From an uncultured Coriobacteriales bacterium (lineage in GTDB: Bacteria; Actinomycetota; Coriobacteriia; Coriobacteriales; Atopobiaceae): 10,901 nucleotides of DNA. The DNA lies in assembly GCA_946530775.1 (NCBI GenBank), contig CAMNAH010000021.1, forward strand, positions 1-10,901, read 5' to 3'. Below the pieces are notes generated by a model. The model was not told the origin of the DNA. It saw nothing but the letters and a program-made list of their open reading frames with translations, and ran no database searches. This document shows, piece after piece, positions 6,489 to 10,901 of this stretch. The first letter of the stretch is position 1; each line of letters begins with the position of its first letter. The position numbers and the translations under genes are program-made.

Positions 6489-7526
6489 CTATTCGTCGAG
6501 AATGCCGGCATGGGCAAAATAGTAGAACTTCGAGGGCTGCAGCACGCCGTTCACCCAGCGCACCTTGGCCCAGCCGGGCATGAGCACGAAGGAGTAGCGC
6601 CCCTCCGTGCCGTCAGCCTGCGCAACGGGGATCGAGCGCGCGAAAGCGCTGTCGGAGATGAGGCGCCAGCGCTCATCCGCGATGCCCCAGCTCTCGAGAA
6701 GCTCGAGCGCGCGTCCGCCAGGGCCGCCATCGAGCGACTCGTGCACGGCCTCGGTGGTCTCCAGCTCGAACTGGATGTCGAGCGCGAAGATGGAGCCCAG
6801 GCTGCCGTCGGGGTAGATGTCGATCTGGTAGTCGAGCGATTTGGGCGAGGCCTGCATGAGCTCGGCCATGCGCTCGATCATGGCGTCATCGTAGGCGGTG
6901 AAGCCTATGTGGTCGAACACCTCGACCATGCGGCGGGGGTGCTCGGCGCAGGCCGCCTTGACGCCGCCGAGATAGCCGCAAACGCGCAGGGGCGAGCCGG
7001 GCCGCCCGCGGAACATGCCGAAGAACGAGGGCTTCCAACCGTTGGGCATGCGCTCGTAGAGATCGAGGTAGAGCGCCGCCCGCTCGGGCTCGCCCACGGC
7101 CGCGCAGAACGGCTCGACCAGCTCGGTATGGGAGCGCGGCTGGAAGTGCACGGCGCCCACGGGCAGCACGTCCTTGCTGGTATCGAGCTCGAATCCGCAG
7201 GCGATGTCATCGTAGCCATCGCAGATGCCGGCGAACCAGTCGAGCATGTCCTCGGCGCCCGCGGCGGCGGGGGAGTCGATGCGCGTGCCGGGCGCGATCT
7301 TGTTATAGAGCAGCGTCACGTCGAGGAACGGGTCGCCCAGAAGCGGGAACTCGAGGTAGATGCTCGGGAACTTCTCGCCCACGAGGAAGGGTGCGGCCTC
7401 TTTGCGGACGCGGCCCAGGCAGTCGCCGAAGAACACGGCCTCGCGGCCGTTTCCCGCAGCTTGCAGGCAGAGCGCCTCGAATGCCGTGGCGAAGGAGGGC
7501 GGGGCGATAGCGGAACGGGCGCTCAT
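6489..7526 (-). CDS. Unrecognised 345-aa protein of the peptide operon (paralogue 1)
   Basis: I cannot name the family. It is a soluble 345-aa protein, clearly homologous to the upstream 330-aa protein. Shared blocks include LVGxxFP plus ExPLLGxP (48-66), MPNGW (160-164), GxFxGRxGxP (170-179), PDGSxGxxF (239-247), SWGIADERWRL (279-289) and MPGWAKVRW (316-324). By eye the chain alternates helices with about five two-strand segments (55-75, 107-128, 164-186, 230-254, 310-336), as in alpha-beta-beta-alpha repeat enzymes such as ABBA prenyltransferases; this is pattern inference, not a family match. The start overlaps the previous stop as ATGA (7523-7526), so translation is probably coupled. Its stop is 20 nt before the peptide gene. 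It probably acts with the maturase on the peptide. Confidence 0.82.
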   Translation of the reverse strand: MSARSAIAPPSFATAFEALCLQAAGNGREAVFFGDCLGRVRKEAAPFLVGEKFPSIYLEFPLLGDPFLDVTLLYNKIAPGTRIDSPAAAGAEDMLDWFAGICDGYDDIACGFELDTSKDVLPVGAVHFQPRSHTELVEPFCAAVGEPERAALYLDLYERMPNGWKPSFFGMFRGRPGSPLRVCGYLGGVKAACAEHPRRMVEVFDHIGFTAYDDAMIERMAELMQASPKSLDYQIDIYPDGSLGSIFALDIQFELETTEAVHESLDGGPGGRALELLESWGIADERWRLISDSAFARSIPVAQADGTEGRYSFVLMPGWAKVRWVNGVLQPSKFYYFAHAGILDE

Positions 7527-8515
7527 CGAATACCTGCTCTCAGATAGGCCTTCGCGTCGACGGGCTCACCGTCGCGCCACTTGAGCTTGATGAAGGCGGG
7601 CATGCAGAAGACGCGGACCGAGTTGTCCCCATGCGAGATGCGTTTGGCGAAGGCGCCGCTCATAAGCAGGCGCCAGCGCTCGTCGGCAAGACCCCACGAG
7701 ACGACTTGCTCCATGAGGTCGCCGATAGGCCCGTCCTCCAAGAACGGGTTGCTGCCGGGCTGAACGGAGAACGTGTCGGTGCGCGAGCTCACGCTGAACG
7801 TGGGCCCCACGGAGCCGTCGGGCATGATCTCGAACTGGAACTCCGCAGCATAGGGCGCGCGCATGAGCGCGCGGCACCGCGGCAGGATGGTGCTGCCGTG
7901 CAACGCGAGGCCCGCGCGGCGCAGGTCCGCGGCGAGGAGCATCGCATTGCGCGCATAGGCCATCTGCTGCTCGCGCTGCGGGATGCACTCCACGTGGATG
8001 GGCTGGCCTTCTCGGCCGGGGAAGGAGCCCGTGTAGCATGCGTACCAGCCCTTGGGCAGACGTTCGCAGAAAGCGCGGTAGGCGGGCACGGCGTCGGCGC
8101 GCCCGATCTGCTCGAGAAACGCCGCAGATGTGTTGACGCCATCATCGCCCTTGATGAGCAGCTGGATGGCGGGAGTATCTATGTTGCCCGAGCTCACATC
8201 GTAGCTGAGCGCCAGCTGGCGCACGCCGTCCTGGCGCGCGAACCAGGAGAACACCTCGGGGTATCCGCCGGTGGTCTCGGGCGAGAAGGTCGTCTCGGGG
8301 GAGAGCTCCTCGCGCGACGCCAACGCGTGCAGGTCGAACCAAGGCTCGCCCAGAAGCGGAAGCTCGAACCAGAGCTCGGGGAAGCCGTCGCCCACGAGGC
8401 TGCGCCTGAACGCCTCTTGCGCCAGCGGGGCGCAGGTGCCGAAAAGGGCCTTCTCGCGCCCGTCGGTGGCGGCAAGAGCGTAGATGAGGCTGTAGGTTGT
8501 CTCACGGTCGATCAT
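7523..8515 (-). CDS. Unrecognised 330-aa protein, first gene of the peptide operon (paralogue 2)
   Basis: First gene of the four-gene operon, with AGGAGG placed 5 nt before the ATG at 8515. It is a soluble protein of 330 aa with no signal peptide. It shares the whole architecture of the next gene: LVGDGFP with ELPLLGEP (40-58), LPKGW (153-157), GSFPGREGQP (163-172), MPDGSVGPTF (231-240), SWGLADERWRL (273-283) and MPAFIKLKW (305-313). The pair probably arose by duplication and then diverged, which suggests either a heterodimer or two related reactions. Strand-rich segments at about 47-63, 100-122, 157-179, 224-245 and 299-325 separated by helices hint at an ABBA-like barrel, but I see no clear diphosphate-binding Lys/Arg set. 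Function not assigned. Confidence 0.85.
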   Translation of the reverse strand: MIDRETTYSLIYALAATDGREKALFGTCAPLAQEAFRRSLVGDGFPELWFELPLLGEPWFDLHALASREELSPETTFSPETTGGYPEVFSWFARQDGVRQLALSYDVSSGNIDTPAIQLLIKGDDGVNTSAAFLEQIGRADAVPAYRAFCERLPKGWYACYTGSFPGREGQPIHVECIPQREQQMAYARNAMLLAADLRRAGLALHGSTILPRCRALMRAPYAAEFQFEIMPDGSVGPTFSVSSRTDTFSVQPGSNPFLEDGPIGDLMEQVVSWGLADERWRLLMSGAFAKRISHGDNSVRVFCMPAFIKLKWRDGEPVDAKAYLRAGIR

Positions 8516-8543
8516 GGAACCTCCTGCTCATCTGGACATCTTC

Positions 8544-8549
8544 ATCATA
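8544..8549 (-). promoter_or_regulatory. Candidate -10 box of the peptide-modification operon
   Basis: Minus-strand TATGAT lies 28 nt upstream of the first gene's ATG, predicting a leader of roughly 22 nt. No convincing -35 hexamer is visible. It is the only -10-like hexamer close to the operon start. Confidence 0.4.
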
Positions 8550-8586
8550 GCGTCTTGGGGCATGACGGCCGGGGCGCCTGATGGCA

Positions 8587-8592
8587 TATAAT
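8587..8592 (+). promoter_or_regulatory. Candidate -10 box of the M29 aminopeptidase
   Basis: Consensus TATAAT lies 55 nt upstream of the ATG at 8648. The -35 region is poor (CATGAC at 8561-8566 would need a 20-bp spacer). Together with the opposing TATGAT it makes this intergenic stretch a divergent promoter region. Confidence 0.5.
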
Positions 8593-8647
8593 ACGAACTC
8601 CTATGGCCCCGCATCCCGCGCGGGCGCGAACGTGCGAAAGGATTCCC

Positions 8648-9925
8648 ATGAGCGTTCCCATGACCGAAGCCGAATGCCGCATCGCCACCGAGGCGCTGTC
8701 CGAGCAGCTCGACCGCTATGCCCGCCTGATTGTGCGCACGGGGTGCGCCATCAAGCCCGGCCAGCAGCTGCTTGTGCGCGGGCCCGTGGAGCGCGCCGAC
8801 TTCGTGCGCCGCGTGGTGGCCGAGGCCTACGCCGCGGGATCCGGCCCCGTGACCGTGATCTGGGACGACGACGTGCTCACGCGCCTCAACTATGAGAACA
8901 ACGACATCGAGTTCTTCGAGCAGGTGCCCGAGTGGAAGCGCCTCCAGCTCGACTCCATCGCCGAGGCGGGCGCCGCGCTGCTCTTCCTCGACGGCTCCGA
9001 TCCCATGATGCTCAAGGGCATCGACCCCAAGAAACCCGCCACCTGGGCGCATGCCGTCAACACGCAGTGCACGGCCTACCGCAACGGCATGGACTTCGGC
9101 AAGAACGTGTGGTGCATCGCGGGCGTGCCCGTGGCCAAGTGGGCCAAGACCGTGTTCCCCGAGCTCTCGGAGTCCGAGGCGGTCTACAGGCTCTGGCTCG
9201 CCATTCTCGCCACGGCGCGCGCCGACGGCGATGATCCCTCGAGCGATTGGGAGACGCACAACGCCTCCTTCGAGAAGACCAAGCGCTTCCTCAACGAGAA
9301 GCACTTCGATGCACTGCGCTACCGCTCGGATAACGGGACCGACTTCACCGTGGGCCTGCCTGCCGGCCACATCTGGGAGGGCGGCGCCGGTCGCACGGTG
9401 GATGGCACGGTGTTCTTCCCCAACATGCCCACCGAGGAGGTCTTCACCACGCCCGACCGCATGCGCGCCGACGGCATTGTCTATTCCGCGCTGCCGCTGG
9501 TGCATGCGGGACAGATCGTGCGCGACTTCTGGTTCCGCTTCGAGGGCGGCGCCGTGGTCGACTACGGTGCCGAGCAGGGCAAGGACGTGCTGAGGAGCAT
9601 CCTCGAGCGTGACGAGAACGCGGTGCGCCTGGGCGAGTGCGCGCTCATCTCCAAGAACACGCCCATCCGTCAGAGCGAGATCCTGTTCTTCGACACGCTC
9701 TACGATGAGAACGCAAGCTGCCACCTGGCGCTGGGCATGGGATTCCCCGAGTGCCTCGAGGGCGGCCTCGAGATGGACCGCGACGAGCTTATCGCACATG
9801 GCGTGAATCAGAGCGTGGTGCACGTGGACTTCATGATCGGCGCCGACGATCTGGACATCGTGGGTATCGGCGCAGATGGAACCGAGACGCAGATTTTCGT
9901 CAATGGTCAATGGGTGTGGGAATAG
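8648..9925 (+). CDS. Family M29 aminopeptidase (AmpS/AmpT-like)
   Basis: Cytoplasmic dinuclear-metal aminopeptidase of 425 aa, releasing N-terminal residues from peptides. Five of the family's metal ligands align at the expected spacing: E264 in NMPTEE, E330 in LGECAL, H359 in SCHLALG, and H392 and D394 in VHVDFMIG. The position seven residues after H359, often Tyr in AmpS/AmpT proteins, is F366 here. AAAGGA with 5-nt spacing supports the ATG at 8648; an in-frame ATG at 8603 has no such site. The gene diverges from the peptide-modification operon and ends 20 bp before tRNA-Lys. It is most likely a housekeeping peptidase, and a role in trimming the operon's product is possible only by proximity. 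Confidence 0.92.
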   Translation: MSVPMTEAECRIATEALSEQLDRYARLIVRTGCAIKPGQQLLVRGPVERADFVRRVVAEAYAAGSGPVTVIWDDDVLTRLNYENNDIEFFEQVPEWKRLQLDSIAEAGAALLFLDGSDPMMLKGIDPKKPATWAHAVNTQCTAYRNGMDFGKNVWCIAGVPVAKWAKTVFPELSESEAVYRLWLAILATARADGDDPSSDWETHNASFEKTKRFLNEKHFDALRYRSDNGTDFTVGLPAGHIWEGGAGRTVDGTVFFPNMPTEEVFTTPDRMRADGIVYSALPLVHAGQIVRDFWFRFEGGAVVDYGAEQGKDVLRSILERDENAVRLGECALISKNTPIRQSEILFFDTLYDENASCHLALGMGFPECLEGGLEMDRDELIAHGVNQSVVHVDFMIGADDLDIVGIGADGTETQIFVNGQWVWE

Positions 9926-9927
9926 AG

Positions 9928-9933
9928 TAGAAT
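9928..9933 (+). promoter_or_regulatory. Candidate -10 box of tRNA-Lys
   Basis: TAGAAT ends 12 nt before the tRNA, the same hexamer as before tRNA-Gly. A weak -35 (TGGTCA, 9904-9909, 18-bp spacer) would lie within the end of the aminopeptidase gene. Read-through from that gene could also transcribe the tRNA. Confidence 0.4.
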
Positions 9934-9945
9934 ACCTTACGTAAC

Positions 9946-10021
9946 GCGCCCTTAGCTCAGCTGGCAGAGCAGGGGACTTTTAATCCCAAGGTCTAGGGTT
10001 CGAACCCCTAAGGGCGCACCA
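9946..10021 (+). tRNA. tRNA-Lys(UUU)
   Basis: Complete cloverleaf. The acceptor stem GCGCCCT (9946-9952) pairs with AGGGCGC (10011-10017), then discriminator A and encoded CCA. The D-arm is AGCTCAGCTGGCAGAGC. The anticodon loop CTTTTAA gives anticodon UUU, and the T-arm is TAGGGTTCGAACCCCTA. The outermost anticodon-stem pair looks like a G-A mismatch. An integrase gene pointing at its 3' end marks it as a probable attachment site. Confidence 0.95.
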
Positions 10022-10031
10022 TAAAACAGCA

Positions 10032-10063
10032 GGCCAGACGCTTATTCGGCGTCTGACCTTTTT
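10032..10063 (+). terminator. Rho-independent terminator after tRNA-Lys
   Basis: GGCCAGACGC (10032-10041) pairs with GCGTCTGACC (10049-10058) with one C-A mismatch across a 7-nt loop, followed by TTTTT (10059-10063). It would end the tRNA transcript and any read-through from the aminopeptidase gene. Confidence 0.8.
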
Positions 10064-10078
10064 CATGTGATGCTCAAT

Positions 10079-10100
10079 CGTGATATGTTTCGTGATATGT
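10079..10100. repeat. Tandem CGTGATATGT direct repeat near the integrase 3' end
   Basis: Two perfect copies of CGTGATATGT (10079-10088 and 10091-10100) are separated by 2 bp, between the tRNA terminator and the integrase stop codon. The 12-bp period and AT-rich content in this position fit arm-type or excisionase binding sites of a recombination module, but that role is inferred from position. Confidence 0.6.
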
Positions 10101-10119
10101 GTCAGGAAATCGAGGTTTT

Positions 10120-10901
10120 TCACGCCGTCCTGTCCATGCTCATGACGGTGCCTCCGGCTTTCTCCCGGTTGTACAGAATCCGGCCCATGACGTCCGCCGC
10201 CGGCTTGTCGTTCGCCGGCATCTCATGGGTGTATCCATCCGTCACGTCTGACTTATGGGAGTGGCCGACTCGCGTCTTAACCATCTCAACGTCAATGGCG
10301 TTGGCCCTCAGGAGCGTTATCTGAGTGTGCCTCAGCTCATGGAGGAGCAGTCCGCCGAACCCTTTCTCCTCGCGGTAGGCTTTCCACCACCGATAACAGT
10401 TCGTCGGGTCAATCCAGCCGCCGGCATCTGAGCAGAACACCGGCGTCCTGTCGTCCTGCGACAACGCGACGCCGTCCACGGTTATGGTATGGAGCGCCTT
10501 GGCCTGAAACGCTTTCAGCCGCTTCAGGTGGGCGAGCGTATGGTCGTCGATATATAGGCTCCTGATACCGCTGTCGGTCTTAGGCGAGTTTATCTCCATG
10601 GACTCGCTGAGCGTTTGGGAAACGCGGACGGTGCCTTTCTTCAGGTCGACGTTCCCCCAAGTCATGCCCAACGCCTCGCCGCGCCTCATTCCGGTGGCGA
10701 GCATGAGGCGGACGGCGACGAGGCAGCTAATCAGGCTGAGGCCGCGAGCGAGCGCGCGAGGCTCCATGGAGTCGCGGTCGAACCTGCGTTGTTCCTTATC
10801 AGCATAGGCGGCGTATGCCTCGGACTCGGACTCGTCCAGCCGGGCGCATAGCCGGGCCGCCTCCTCCTCGCTGAGCGCGCGGCGCTGAGGCGTCGTCGCC
10901 G
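10120..10901 (-). CDS. Tyrosine recombinase/integrase, N-terminus beyond the window
   Basis: Site-specific integrase that would catalyse integration and excision of the adjacent element. The visible 259 residues cover the start of the catalytic domain (TPQRRALSEEEAARL, typical entry) to the end. The catalytic set is present: Arg in TGMRRGE (codon 10684-10686), Lys in SPKTDSGIR, HELRHT (H-x-x-R), VGHSHKS, and the nucleophile Tyr in DGYTHEMP (codon 10231-10233). The arm-binding and core-binding N-terminal domains lie off the right edge. An internal ATG at 10767 is not the start because the open frame and family homology continue upstream. It looks intact and is likely functional as far as visible. 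Confidence 0.93.
   Translation of the reverse strand, partial: ATTPQRRALSEEEAARLCARLDESESEAYAAYADKEQRRFDRDSMEPRALARGLSLISCLVAVRLMLATGMRRGEALGMTWGNVDLKKGTVRVSQTLSESMEINSPKTDSGIRSLYIDDHTLAHLKRLKAFQAKALHTITVDGVALSQDDRTPVFCSDAGGWIDPTNCYRWWKAYREEKGFGGLLLHELRHTQITLLRANAIDVEMVKTRVGHSHKSDVTDGYTHEMPANDKPAADVMGRILYNREKAGGTVMSMDRTA

Larger units (their letters stand above)
10022..10901. mobile_element. Left end of a tRNA-Lys-integrated element (continues past the window)
   Basis: A tyrosine recombinase gene ends 98 bp from a tRNA and points toward it, the classical layout of phages, ICEs and islands that integrate in the tRNA 3' end and restore it. The attachment core would lie in the 3' part of tRNA-Lys; the matching copy must lie to the right, outside the window, so the boundary and element type are unknown. 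The integrase region looks less GC-rich than its neighbours, consistent with transfer. Confidence 0.65.

Noticed and set aside
5223..7547. Two 345-codon plus-strand open frames (5223-6260 and 6510-7547)
   Set aside because: They are antisense to the radical SAM and 345-aa genes, with low-complexity Gly/Ala/Glu/Arg-rich translations and no recognisable motif.
8528..9910. 460-codon open frame antisense to the M29 aminopeptidase
   Set aside because: Composition shadow of a GC-rich gene; the plus-strand product has the full M29 metal-ligand set.
1..10901. CRISPR array, rRNA or IS element
   Set aside because: No regularly spaced repeats, rRNA segments or transposase reading frames were seen on either strand.

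Overview
The window is GC-rich chromosomal DNA whose gene content fits the Coriobacteriia (Collinsella/Olsenella-like Actinomycetota). It has a sortase-type surface protein combining Cna_B and VaFE repeats, genes packed on both strands, and tRNAs with encoded CCA ends. The lineage is an inference, because no rRNA or other phylogenetic marker is present.

Left part (1-3176): a very large secreted adhesin or pilin-like protein on the minus strand runs off the left edge. Its start lies upstream of the signal peptide's first obvious Met and is fixed by a good ribosome binding site. Upstream of it are four CTGACA hexamers spaced 11/22/11 bp and a candidate -10, then a plus-strand tRNA-Gly(CCC) with its own terminator.

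Centre (3208-8515): idi (type I isopentenyl-diphosphate isomerase) diverges from a cytoplasmic HExxH metallopeptidase-like gene. That gene is convergent with, and overlaps by 7 bp, a four-gene minus-strand operon. In transcription order the operon holds a 330-aa protein, its 345-aa paralogue (ATGA overlap), an 80-aa precursor-like peptide with a GG motif and no Cys, and a radical SAM/SPASM maturase with a full cysteine set. With the peptidase, this looks like a RiPP-type peptide modification system. The paralogous pair matches no family I can name, and its strand/helix pattern suggests a repeated alpha-beta-beta-alpha fold. This is the best candidate for a previously undescribed system.

Right part (8516-10901): divergent promoters separate the operon from a family M29 aminopeptidase. 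A tRNA-Lys(UUU) and its terminator follow. A tyrosine recombinase then points toward the tRNA and runs off the right edge. This is the usual arrangement of an integrated element using the tRNA 3' end as its attachment site, so the last ~0.9 kb is probably the left end of a genomic island, ICE or prophage.
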